Shown piece after piece: positions 18,110 to 26,648 of a DNA stretch of 34,360 nucleotides. Source of the stretch: a bacterium (lineage in GTDB: Bacteria; Calditrichota; Calditrichia; RBG-13-44-9); assembly GCA_020350205.1 (NCBI GenBank), contig CP070707.1:2743317-2777676 (forward strand), in the 5' to 3' direction. The position numbers were made by a program, and so were the translations under genes. The notes beneath the pieces were generated by a model, which worked only from the letters and a program-made list of their open reading frames with translations, was not told where the DNA came from and did no database searches. The first letter of the stretch is position 1; every line of letters starts with the position of its first letter.

Positions 18110-19573
18110 ATGCCTGAGAAAGAAAAAAAAGAACAGGAAACCCAGGTTGAAGAGGGATCTGTAGATCAGTTATTGAATTTGTTGGAAACTGAAGAACAAA
18201 CAGTTGCTTTGACCGAGTTTATTAACCTAATTGGTAAAGAGCATGAAGTCCAGCGGATTACGGGTGCATTAGTGGACTCTTATATCGCCGAAATCGATAA
18301 AGTTGTGAGCGAGCAGATGGATGAGATTCTTCACAATGAGAAATTTCAGGATCTGGAATCAAGCTGGCGCGGATTGCATTTTTTAGTGCAAAACACCGAA
18401 TTCTCCAAGCCTGTCAAGATTGAAATTCTGGATGTGTCAAAAGAAGAACTTTTTGAAGATCTGGAGGAATCGGCTGGAGGGGAAGGGTATGAAAAAGACT
18501 CTGCTCTCTGGCACCATATTTATTGGAACGCCTATGATAAAGTAGGGGGCCATCCCTATACGGCGATCATATCGGATTTTCAATTTGATAACACTGCCCA
18601 AGATATCAAAATGTTACGTCACATCTCGGTACTAAGCGAAATGTCACAAATTCCGTTTGTTGGAAATGCCAGTGCAAAATTTTTCGGGTCCAAGGATTAT
18701 GGTGAAGTGATGAATAATCGCTTTTTGAGCGACATAATTAATGAAGATGCCAAATATACCGCCTGGCGTTCTTTCAGGGATGATGACCGCTCTAAATATA
18801 TAGGGTTAACGCTTCCGCGCTTTCTGGGCCGATTGCCCTATGGCAGTGAAACAGATCCGACTAAGAATTTTAACTATAATGAAGGAATCTATCGAGAAGG
18901 TAAAGATCACAGTCTGTGGTCCAATGCTTCCTTTGCTCTGGCCTCGAATATGGTTCGCAGCTTTGAAGAGTGGGGCTGGAGTGTGAAGATAGTCGGTGTT
19001 GATTCCGGCGGGCGCGTCGCCAATTTACCCACCCCCACTTATGAAGAACATGGCCAAACAAAATTAAAAGTGCCGGTTGAGGCGTCAGTCGGTCAGGCAA
19101 AGGACCAGGAGCTTTGTGACCTGGGTTTTATCCCGCTGGCTCATTGGGACCGGACGGATTATGCCTGTTTTTTTGAGGTCCCTTCTGCACAAAGAGCAAA
19201 AGTAATAAAAAATGATCCGGAAGCGACTGCCAATTATTCAGTGGGTGCGCGTTTGCAGTATACGATGTTGGTAACCCGAATTGCTCACTATCTTAAATAC
19301 CGGCAGTTGCGATTTGTGGGCAGGAATGCCGGCGCGGGAGACATTAAGAATGATTTATCCAAATGGTTAGATACTCTGGTTTCGGATTTCCCTAATCCTG
19401 CTGAATCTGTTGTTGCCGAGAGACCGTTACGCTCTTATCAACTGGACGTACACGAACTGGAAGATCGACCCGGAGTGTTTCAAATAACCGCCGAATTCCG
19501 ACCCCATGTATCGATTGTGGGAATGGATATTAATTTGAAATTAGTAGCATATCATTCCGGTGAAGAAAAATAA
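18110..19573 (+). CDS. tssC: TssC (VipB/ImpC) sheath large subunit
   Basis: A 487-aa protein of normal length. Typical segments are FQDLESSWRGLHFLVQNTEF, LPRFLGRLPYG, the NASFALASNMVRSFEEWGWS region and VAERPLRSYQLDVHELEDRP near the end. It forms the bulk of the contractile sheath with TssB; its N-terminal helix is the usual ClpV recognition site. The start follows a strong AAGGAG. A 202-bp gap with a possible hairpin separates it from hcp, larger than most gaps in the locus. Confidence 0.97.
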   Translation: MPEKEKKEQETQVEEGSVDQLLNLLETEEQTVALTEFINLIGKEHEVQRITGALVDSYIAEIDKVVSEQMDEILHNEKFQDLESSWRGLHFLVQNTEFSKPVKIEILDVSKEELFEDLEESAGGEGYEKDSALWHHIYWNAYDKVGGHPYTAIISDFQFDNTAQDIKMLRHISVLSEMSQIPFVGNASAKFFGSKDYGEVMNNRFLSDIINEDAKYTAWRSFRDDDRSKYIGLTLPRFLGRLPYGSETDPTKNFNYNEGIYREGKDHSLWSNASFALASNMVRSFEEWGWSVKIVGVDSGGRVANLPTPTYEEHGQTKLKVPVEASVGQAKDQELCDLGFIPLAHWDRTDYACFFEVPSAQRAKVIKNDPEATANYSVGARLQYTMLVTRIAHYLKYRQLRFVGRNAGAGDIKNDLSKWLDTLVSDFPNPAESVVAERPLRSYQLDVHELEDRPGVFQITAEFRPHVSIVGMDINLKLVAYHSGEEK

Positions 19574-19586
19574 TAAATTGAAGGAA

Positions 19587-19631
19587 TTCCCCGAGAAACG
19601 TATTGTGAAGTGACGGGGAACAAGGTTTTTT
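19587..19631 (+). terminator. Possible hairpin plus T-run between tssC and hcp
   Basis: TTCCCCG (19587-19593) pairs perfectly with CGGGGAA (19614-19620) around a 20-nt loop, followed after 5 nt by six T (19626-19631). The loop is long, so it may be a partial terminator or an RNA-processing/stability element rather than a strong stop. It lies 13 bp after the tssC stop. Confidence 0.4.
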
Positions 19632-19775
19632 ATCTTTTAACAATCTAATTTCACTGTGGGATAGTGAGGAAAGAATTTGTGATACTGAAACCTCGATTAA
19701 AGTTCGGGGAAGGAGTATCATATTGAGTGATATTTTAAATGTATGTAATCCCATCATATTATAAGGAGAATCATC

Positions 19776-20240
19776 ATGGCAATGAAAGGTGAATTAACGG
19801 TTCAAAATCACGAAGGTACCCAATTGGAAGGACCGCGTGAAAATGGTAGTAGTTTGGTTTTTGAATATGAGCACCAGGTATATCTGCCGTATGATATGGA
19901 AGAAAATAAAATTCAGGGTTCGCGCCGGATCGGAGCTTTTACACTGATAAAAGATGTCGATCAGCTAACCCCCCAGCTTTATGAAATGGTTGCTCTGGGA
20001 CGCACCTGCAAAGAAGTCATTATCACCTTATATCGAATTAACTCAGAAGGAGATGAAAGTCCCTATTTTACTTACAAATTGGAAGATGCTAAAATCGTAT
20101 CGGTCGATAATTACATGCCTTCCACCAAATATCCGGAAAATGAGAATGTTAGACACCTGGAACGGGTAAAATTCCTGGCCAAGAAGTTTACCTGGGAATA
20201 CCTGGAAGGTGGCATCATTTATACGGAAGAATCATTCTAA
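19776..20240 (+). CDS. hcp: Hcp (TssD) tube protein
   Basis: A 154-aa protein of the Hcp family: SLVFEYEHQVYLPYDMEENK, RRIGAFTLIKDVDQLTPQLY, and a C-terminal KFTWEYLEGGIIYTEESF. Hcp hexamers stack into the inner tube that is ejected with VgrG and can carry small effectors. The length is usual, with no C-terminal effector extension. It has a strong AAGGAGA ribosome binding site and is flanked by hairpins on both sides (19587-19631, 20261-20306), which suggests it is expressed at a different level from its neighbours. Confidence 0.96.
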   Translation: MAMKGELTVQNHEGTQLEGPRENGSSLVFEYEHQVYLPYDMEENKIQGSRRIGAFTLIKDVDQLTPQLYEMVALGRTCKEVIITLYRINSEGDESPYFTYKLEDAKIVSVDNYMPSTKYPENENVRHLERVKFLAKKFTWEYLEGGIIYTEESF

Positions 20241-20260
20241 AACTACGGTAATCTTTTACA

Positions 20261-20306
20261 GGCAGGGTAGGGGAATCCTTTTCTCTACCCCACTGCCTCT
20301 GAGTTT
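20261..20306 (+). terminator. Hairpin downstream of hcp
   Basis: GGCAG (20261-20265) pairs with CTGCC (20293-20297), and the adjacent GGTAG (20266-20270) pairs with CTACC (20285-20289) with a 3-nt bulge on the 3' side. TTTT follows at 20303-20306. It starts 20 bp after the hcp stop. It may stabilise hcp mRNA or partially stop transcription before tssE. Confidence 0.5.
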
Positions 20307-20345
20307 TAATAAATCCATATCTATTAAATTTAGAGATTATTTCTA

Positions 20346-20795
20346 TTGGATAACTTAAGTCTATATGACTTACTGGTGGGGTGTTTTGTACTCCGGGGTG
20401 ATGATCCCGGAGATTCAGATGATGCATATTTTGATCATATCCCCGAAGATGAGAAATTAAGACAAAGTATTGTCGAAAATCTCAAATTAGTTTTGCAAAC
20501 CAGACGCGGTTCGGTTAAGCATCTTCCGGATTTCGGGATTCCTGATATTCGTCAAATTTATTTTGATGAAGGAACGATTGAATCAGTACCGGAACAGATT
20601 CGGGAGACAATCCTGAAATATGAACCGCGATTGGGAGAAGTTCGGGTGAAAAAGAAGGAATTTGATGAAAAAAATATGCGCATGACTTTGGAAATCTCAG
20701 CTCAGATCAAACAAACACCCGGCAAGGAAGTCCTGTTCACAGAATTTTCAACCACCGGCTGGACGAAAGTATATTTCGAAAGAGATAAAAAATGA
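20346..20795 (+). CDS. tssE: TssE (gp25-like) baseplate protein
   Basis: A 149-aa protein of the gp25 family: SLYDLLVG near the N-terminus and SVKHLPDFGIPDIRQIYFDE, the core gp25 signature, in the middle. TssE is part of the baseplate from which sheath polymerisation starts. The start is TTG with only a weak AGAG upstream; no in-frame ATG lies before the conserved SLYDLLVG segment. Its stop overlaps the tssF start in ATGA (20792-20795), so the two are translationally coupled. Confidence 0.93.
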   Translation: MDNLSLYDLLVGCFVLRGDDPGDSDDAYFDHIPEDEKLRQSIVENLKLVLQTRRGSVKHLPDFGIPDIRQIYFDEGTIESVPEQIRETILKYEPRLGEVRVKKKEFDEKNMRMTLEISAQIKQTPGKEVLFTEFSTTGWTKVYFERDKK

Positions 20796-22648
20796 GTATT
20801 GAAAAATATTTTGAGCGCGAATATAACTATCTGCAGATTGCGGGAGAGGAATTTGCCGAGCAGCACCAGGCAATCGCCGGTAAACTTCGTTTAAGTGAAC
20901 GGCAACGTAAAGATCCTTTTGTGGAAAGGTTAATGGAAGCATTTGCGTTCCTGGCAGGCCGAATTCATGAGCGACTGGATGACGAAATACCTGAATTTAC
21001 CGGAGGCTTACTGGAACAACTGTTTCCTCAATTTTTGAGACCCTTTCCTTCTTGTGCAATATTGCAGGTTGAAGGATTAACCGGTGCATTAACCAAACCG
21101 GTTGTTGTAAAGCAGGGAAGCGAGGTTCAGACTCCTACGGGTAAATATAAGGTCAAGTACAAGGTTGCCCCGGCCCCGGAAGAAAAGGCCCGGATCATCG
21201 AGAAAGAAGAACCGGCGGAATTTATCTTTCGCTCCACCCATGAACTGGTTGTGCGACCCATGCACCTGAAAGATGTTCGGGTGGATACGCTGCCCGGCAA
21301 AGATATGGCATTGGTGCTGCAATTTAATCTGGATCGCAATGTTGACTTCCATTCTCTGGAATTAAATAATCTGCGTATTTATTTGCATGGGGCTGAATCA
21401 ATCAAATATACCCTGCTTCTCTATCTGATCCGCTATGTAAAGTCTGTCCAGATAAGAGAGCTGGACCGGAAGGACAAACCATTTACTCCGCTTGAGGACT
21501 TTGAAATAAATATTCCTGGATTGACGGATTATCTTGATCCAGCTGATTCAAACCAGGAAATGCTTCCTTATGCCCGGCAAACTTTTCTGGGTTTTCGGTT
21601 GTTGCAGGAGTATTTTGCTTTCCCGGAACGCTTTTTTTTCATCGATATTAAGGGACTTGATGCTTTTCCTGCCAGCAATGACGGGCATTCTTTTGAAGTT
21701 GCTCTTGTATTTGACAGAAAGCTCTCTTCAGAATATTATCCCACAACCAAAAATATTCTATTACATTGCACACCGGTAATCAATCTCTTCGATAGGCCTA
21801 CCGAGGAAGTACCGGTCGATCAGCGTATGCCTGAGTATTATATCGTTCCGGACATCGACCGGCGCAAGAGCCGTGAAATTTATGCAATTAAAAATGTAAT
21901 TGGGGTTGGAGAAGATCGGCTGGATCATTTTCACTATATTCCAATCACATCCTATGATATTCTCGATACCAATGATCCGGAATATGAATACAAAAGATTC
22001 TACTCTACCATGCGCAGACCGGTTCAATCAGACATGGCGAATTCCGTCATCCGGCTGTTTGGTCCGAGCATGGAAAAAGATATATTCCCCAAGGAGACCT
22101 TGAGCATTGAGGCGATCCTTACAAATGGATTTCTTCCCTCCAAGTATTTAGAGGTTGGGAGTATTACAGAACCCATCAATTTTCCGGCTGGATTGAAAGC
22201 TAAAAATATCACTGTACCCTCTGAAGTACTTCCCAATCCGGAACGCCAGAATTACTTATGGGCCTTAATTTCCCACCTGAGTTTGAGTTATCAGACGCTG
22301 GCTCAGACTGAAAATTTGAAAACAATTCTCAGTCTTTATAACTGGTCACCCTCGTTTAATAATCCCAACAAGAAGCGAATTGAAGGCATTGTAAAAATTA
22401 AATCACCGACTGTAAAAAATGTTTTTCGTCACAGAGGTCTCCTCCGTGCTATAGAATTCCTGATTGAAATAGATAGTAAACAATTTGAGCATGGTGAAGG
22501 TGACATTTTTCTGTTTGGCTGGATCCTCAATCGGTTTTTATCTGAATACCTGACTATCAATTCGTATGTCATCCTCAATATCATCGATATTGAAACCAAG
22601 AAGGAATATCATTGGGAACCGAATCTGGGCAAAATTTTACCGGTATAA
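20792..22648 (+). CDS. tssF: TssF (VasA/ImpG) baseplate protein
   Basis: A 618-aa protein of normal length. The N-terminus YFEREYNYLQIAGEEFAEQH and the following DPFVERLMEAFAFLAGRIHE with DEIPEFTGGLLEQLFPQFLR are the conserved TssF signature. TssF with TssG and TssE forms the baseplate wedge in the cytoplasm. It overlaps tssE by 4 nt and tssG by 37 nt, so the three are tightly coupled. Confidence 0.96.
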   Translation: MSIEKYFEREYNYLQIAGEEFAEQHQAIAGKLRLSERQRKDPFVERLMEAFAFLAGRIHERLDDEIPEFTGGLLEQLFPQFLRPFPSCAILQVEGLTGALTKPVVVKQGSEVQTPTGKYKVKYKVAPAPEEKARIIEKEEPAEFIFRSTHELVVRPMHLKDVRVDTLPGKDMALVLQFNLDRNVDFHSLELNNLRIYLHGAESIKYTLLLYLIRYVKSVQIRELDRKDKPFTPLEDFEINIPGLTDYLDPADSNQEMLPYARQTFLGFRLLQEYFAFPERFFFIDIKGLDAFPASNDGHSFEVALVFDRKLSSEYYPTTKNILLHCTPVINLFDRPTEEVPVDQRMPEYYIVPDIDRRKSREIYAIKNVIGVGEDRLDHFHYIPITSYDILDTNDPEYEYKRFYSTMRRPVQSDMANSVIRLFGPSMEKDIFPKETLSIEAILTNGFLPSKYLEVGSITEPINFPAGLKAKNITVPSEVLPNPERQNYLWALISHLSLSYQTLAQTENLKTILSLYNWSPSFNNPNKKRIEGIVKIKSPTVKNVFRHRGLLRAIEFLIEIDSKQFEHGEGDIFLFGWILNRFLSEYLTINSYVILNIIDIETKKEYHWEPNLGKILPV

Positions 22649-23631
22649 TTAAAGAGTTAGAAAAAAACGCTCCCCGGTACAGCATTTTTCAGGCTATATA
22701 TATCGCCGAAAAAATCAGTAAAAAACTGCATCCAAAACGGGAAGAAGAAAAATTAGAACAAAAAGGTCTCAAATTTAGACCTCATGAAATGTATGTATAT
22801 CCTCCAACGGATATTCGGGAGTTCTCGTTTGTCAATGATGAGATGCGTTTTGTTATTAATTTCATGGGTCTTTATGGAGTCAATTCTCCTTTACCCAGAT
22901 GTTACCATGACCAGGTGGCAATGCAACAAGCAGTTCACGGTGCCGGATCGGTACCTTTACAGAATTTTCTGGATATTTTTAATAATCGCTTTTACTGGCT
23001 TTACTATAATGCCTGGAAAAAATATCGCTTGTTTCTGGATATGGGTGAAAATTTTCAGAGTAAAAATGCGCAAAGATTATTTGCTTTTAACGGAGTCGGG
23101 CCACACTTAGAAAGTTTTCAGTCTAAGGTATCTCCATTCAAATTGCTGCAGCTTTCCGGCATCTTGAGTTTAAGAATTAGGAATAAAGCCGGTTTACGTA
23201 TTATGCTTAAAGAATTTTTTGCTGGATGTGAGATCAGAATAAAGGAATTTGTTGCGAATCAGGTAAAATTATCGGAACTCCCCCAGCTGGGAAAAAATGG
23301 GATGACGCTCGGAATAAATAGTATTTTAGGAAAATCTGTAACTGACTATTTAAGTAAGATCTGCATCCAAATTGGCCCCATGCAATTTGATGAATATTTA
23401 AAATTTCTTCCAGGAGGTGGACAATCTCTTCTGTTAAAAGAACTCGTAGAAATTTATTTAAATGATAATATTGAATTTGACGTTGAGTTTATCGTTAATA
23501 CAGAGGACATGGAATCCCTGAAATGGGGTGACACACGTCTGAGACTGGGACAAAGTATTTGGTTAGGTAAACCAAAACATAAATTTGTCCGGATTAAGTT
23601 AAGCTATGAAGAGTTAATGAAAGTTGCTTGA
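22612..23631 (+). CDS. tssG: TssG (VasB/ImpH) baseplate protein
   Basis: A 339-aa protein with the TssG signature: YSIFQAIYIAEKI near the N-terminus, FVINFMGLYGVNSPLPRCYH, and DIFNNRFYWLYYNAWKKYR. It forms the baseplate wedge with TssF. The start is TTG at 22612; AAGGA at 22601-22605 lies 6 nt upstream, inside tssF. The 37-nt overlap with tssF implies coupled translation. A 148-bp gap follows before tssH. Confidence 0.94.
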   Translation: MGTESGQNFTGIIKELEKNAPRYSIFQAIYIAEKISKKLHPKREEEKLEQKGLKFRPHEMYVYPPTDIREFSFVNDEMRFVINFMGLYGVNSPLPRCYHDQVAMQQAVHGAGSVPLQNFLDIFNNRFYWLYYNAWKKYRLFLDMGENFQSKNAQRLFAFNGVGPHLESFQSKVSPFKLLQLSGILSLRIRNKAGLRIMLKEFFAGCEIRIKEFVANQVKLSELPQLGKNGMTLGINSILGKSVTDYLSKICIQIGPMQFDEYLKFLPGGGQSLLLKELVEIYLNDNIEFDVEFIVNTEDMESLKWGDTRLRLGQSIWLGKPKHKFVRIKLSYEELMKVA

Positions 23632-23779
23632 GATTATAACTTGATTAATCTTTGTCGATTCTTGATCCATAGCTTTTTCATCCCCTGAAATTGAATGATG
23701 GCATTATTTTTCAATTATCTTCGGATTTAATGAAATTCAACATAAATAAGAATAATGACATAATAATTAAGGAAATAAA

Positions 23780-26398
23780 ATGAAAAGTAAAGATCTAAAA
23801 TCTCTACTATTGAAGTTAAATAATTACCTGGTTCGAAATCTTGATACCGCCACCGGACTGGGCATTAAACGAAATCACTATGAAATTACCATGGAGCATT
23901 TGATTATTGCCTTAATTGAGGATGGACAGGGAGATATTCCTCTGATATTGAGAAAGTATGGAATTGATGCTGGAGAAGTACAGGAAAAATGTGTCAAAAA
24001 TATTGATGAGATGGAATCCGGGAATCCTGGTAAACCTCGCCTTTCCCCCTTGTTAACGGATCTTTTAGACGAGGCCTGGATAGTGAGTTCTGTTCATCAC
24101 AAAGAAACCAAAATACGCTCTGGAGCCCTTTTCGAGGTATTTATTGCTTCCGAACAGGTCATCAGCAGCGGTCTTATGGATCTTTTTAATCCCATTAATC
24201 AGGAGAATCTAAAGGCAGATTTTTATAAAATAGTCGCCGGATCTGCTGAAGACGGATTATCATCGATGGAAACTGTTCCGTTGGAGACCGCCCAGGAAAT
24301 TCCGCCGGATGCAACTGTTCTGGACGTTTATACCACTAATCTCACAGAACAGGCCAAGAAAGGCAAAATTGATCCGGTGATGGGTCGGGATGATGAGATT
24401 ATTCAAATGGTGGAGATACTCAGTCGGCGGAAAAAATCAAATCCCATTTTATTGGGTGAACCCGGGGTGGGAAAAACGGCGGTGGTAGAAGGACTCGCCC
24501 TGAAAGTTGCCCAGGAAGAAGTCCCGGATACCTTGAAAGGTGTTCAAATTCTGGCACTTGATTTGGGGGCGTTGCAGGCGGGCACAAAAATGCGGGGAGA
24601 GTTTGAAAAGCGTCTCAAAGCAGTTATTAATGAGGTATCAAAATCATCAAATTCGACCATATTGTTTATCGATGAAGCCCACACCCTGATTGGTGCAGGG
24701 GCTTCTGCCGGTGGCAGCGACGCAGCCAATTTATTAAAACCAGCCCTTGCACGGGGTGAACTTCGAGCTGTGGCTGCCACCACCTACCTGGAGTATAACA
24801 AATATTTTGCCAAAGATGCTGCCTTGGAACGGCGTTTCCAGCCTATTCATGTAGGGGAACCGGAAGATGATAAGGCGATGCTTATGATGCGGGGTATAAA
24901 GGATAAATATGAGGGTTATCACGGAATCCATATCACCGATGAGGCGATTGCTGCCACGGTCAAGCTTTCCCGCCGTTACATTGCAGGCAGACAATTACCG
25001 GATAAAGCGGTGGATTTACTGGATACCGCCGGTACCCGTATAAAAATGTCCCTGACCAGCAAACCGCCTAAATTGGAATTGCTGATTAGTGAGCTAAAGG
25101 CGGTTGAAATGGAAATTAGTGCGATACAAAAGGATGTAGATCTCAACATTGGTGATTACAAAGAGACTCTCAAAGATCTAAACAAGAAAAAAACTGATTT
25201 GGAAAAAGAGATCAAAGCTAAAGAAGAACGCTGGACGAAAGAGTGTGAACTGGTTACAAAAGTTCGGGAGTTACGCAAAGGGAGGTTTGCCGAGGGAGTG
25301 GATGAGACCAAGAAAAAGAAAATAGATGCGGATCTTTCGAAGGTGGAAAAAGAGCTGAAAACTTTGCAGGGTGATAATCCGCAAGTATTCGCGGATGTTA
25401 CGGCCATAACTGTCGCAGAGGTCATAGAATCCTGGACAGGTATTCAGGTAGGTAATATGACCAAAGATGAGATGACGGTGTTGTTGCAGTTGGAGAACGA
25501 GTTGAGGGAGCGGGTTGTGGGTCAGGATCATGCCATCAAGCAGATCTCTGACGCCATCCGAGGTGCGAAAGTGGGGATGAAAAAGGAAGAAGGTCCCATC
25601 GGAGTTTTTTTGATGGTAGGACCCAGTGGTGTAGGAAAAACCGAGTTAGCCAGAACAGTGGCTGAAGCCTTATTTGGGGATGAACGTTTCATGGTCACTT
25701 TAAATATGACCGAGTATCAGAACGAATACAATACCTCTCGTCTCATTGGTGCAGATCCTGGTCTGGTGGGTTATGGTGAAGGCGGTGCTCTCAGCGAACC
25801 GGTTCGCCGACGCCCATATTCGGTGGTTCTGCTGGACGAAATTGAGAAAGCTAATTCTGCGGTGATCGATCTGTTCATGCAGGTATTTGACCGGGGGATG
25901 TTGCAGGATGCCGATCGGCGTAATATTGATTTTTCCAATACGCTTATATTTATGACTTCGAACCTAGCTTCTGATGTCTTATTCCAGAAGTACAATGAGG
26001 GGTTGACATCTCCGGACGATTTGTTGGAGGAACTTAGACCCTACTTAAATCAATATTTCCGGCCGGAGTTTCTGGGACGGGTTAAACCCATTGTCTTCTT
26101 GCCCCTCGGTGAAGAGGTAATGGCAAAAATTGTAGATTTGAAATTGGGCAAACTGAGTCACAGACTCAAAGTTAATCAAAATTTATTAGTAGAATTTGCC
26201 AAGCCGGTAATCGATGAAATTGTGGCCTCCTGTACCAGGGCCGAAACCGGTGCCAGAAATATTGATGCCATCATCGACCGTAACATCGCTCCGGAAATTG
26301 CAGAAAAATTGCTGGGATTTATGGCTGAGGGAAAATCGCCGGGCAGTTTGAAAGTCTCCAAAGCTAAAGATGGGGGATTTCAATACAAATTTATTTGA
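23780..26398 (+). CDS. clpV: TssH/ClpV AAA+ ATPase
   Basis: An 872-aa cytoplasmic ATPase of the ClpB/ClpV type. Residues 1-150 form the Clp-N domain. AAA1 has Walker A GEPGVGKT (226-233) and Walker B ILFIDEAH (294-301). A coiled-coil middle region follows at about 410-520, then AAA2 with Walker A GPSGVGKT (614-621) and Walker B LLDE with D686-E687. Both ATPase centres look intact. ClpV disassembles contracted TssB/TssC sheath for reuse. Its position inside the T6SS locus separates it from the disaggregase ClpB. AAGGA precedes the ATG. Confidence 0.95.
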   Translation: MKSKDLKSLLLKLNNYLVRNLDTATGLGIKRNHYEITMEHLIIALIEDGQGDIPLILRKYGIDAGEVQEKCVKNIDEMESGNPGKPRLSPLLTDLLDEAWIVSSVHHKETKIRSGALFEVFIASEQVISSGLMDLFNPINQENLKADFYKIVAGSAEDGLSSMETVPLETAQEIPPDATVLDVYTTNLTEQAKKGKIDPVMGRDDEIIQMVEILSRRKKSNPILLGEPGVGKTAVVEGLALKVAQEEVPDTLKGVQILALDLGALQAGTKMRGEFEKRLKAVINEVSKSSNSTILFIDEAHTLIGAGASAGGSDAANLLKPALARGELRAVAATTYLEYNKYFAKDAALERRFQPIHVGEPEDDKAMLMMRGIKDKYEGYHGIHITDEAIAATVKLSRRYIAGRQLPDKAVDLLDTAGTRIKMSLTSKPPKLELLISELKAVEMEISAIQKDVDLNIGDYKETLKDLNKKKTDLEKEIKAKEERWTKECELVTKVRELRKGRFAEGVDETKKKKIDADLSKVEKELKTLQGDNPQVFADVTAITVAEVIESWTGIQVGNMTKDEMTVLLQLENELRERVVGQDHAIKQISDAIRGAKVGMKKEEGPIGVFLMVGPSGVGKTELARTVAEALFGDERFMVTLNMTEYQNEYNTSRLIGADPGLVGYGEGGALSEPVRRRPYSVVLLDEIEKANSAVIDLFMQVFDRGMLQDADRRNIDFSNTLIFMTSNLASDVLFQKYNEGLTSPDDLLEELRPYLNQYFRPEFLGRVKPIVFLPLGEEVMAKIVDLKLGKLSHRLKVNQNLLVEFAKPVIDEIVASCTRAETGARNIDAIIDRNIAPEIAEKLLGFMAEGKSPGSLKVSKAKDGGFQYKFI

Positions 26399-26465
26399 TA
26401 GTTATTCAAGAGATTTAACGTTACAATTACCCGGCCTAATCAAAATATCAGGAATTAGATTTACT

Positions 26466-26483
26466 CGATTTTCCTTAAAATCG
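26466..26483. other. Perfect small hairpin after tssH
   Basis: CGATTTT (26466-26472) pairs with AAAATCG (26477-26483) around a CCTT loop, in the 250-bp gap between tssH and vgrG. No T-run follows, so it is not a standard terminator. It may be an mRNA 3'-end structure or chance. Confidence 0.3.
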
Positions 26484-26648
26484 CACCACTCACCATCATT
26501 ACTATTGCTTTTGATCTGGCATCTGCATATATGAAAAATTCCTATAGTCCCCGGTAAATTTGAATTTATCCTCATACATTATCTTTGTTGTCATTTGAGG
26601 TAAATGATATCAACCCTTAATAGATAACTCCTTATATGAGGTCTGAAA

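Noticed and set aside
23780..26398. General chaperone ClpB instead of ClpV
   Set aside because: The gene lies inside the T6SS operon after tssG; that position is far more consistent with TssH/ClpV.
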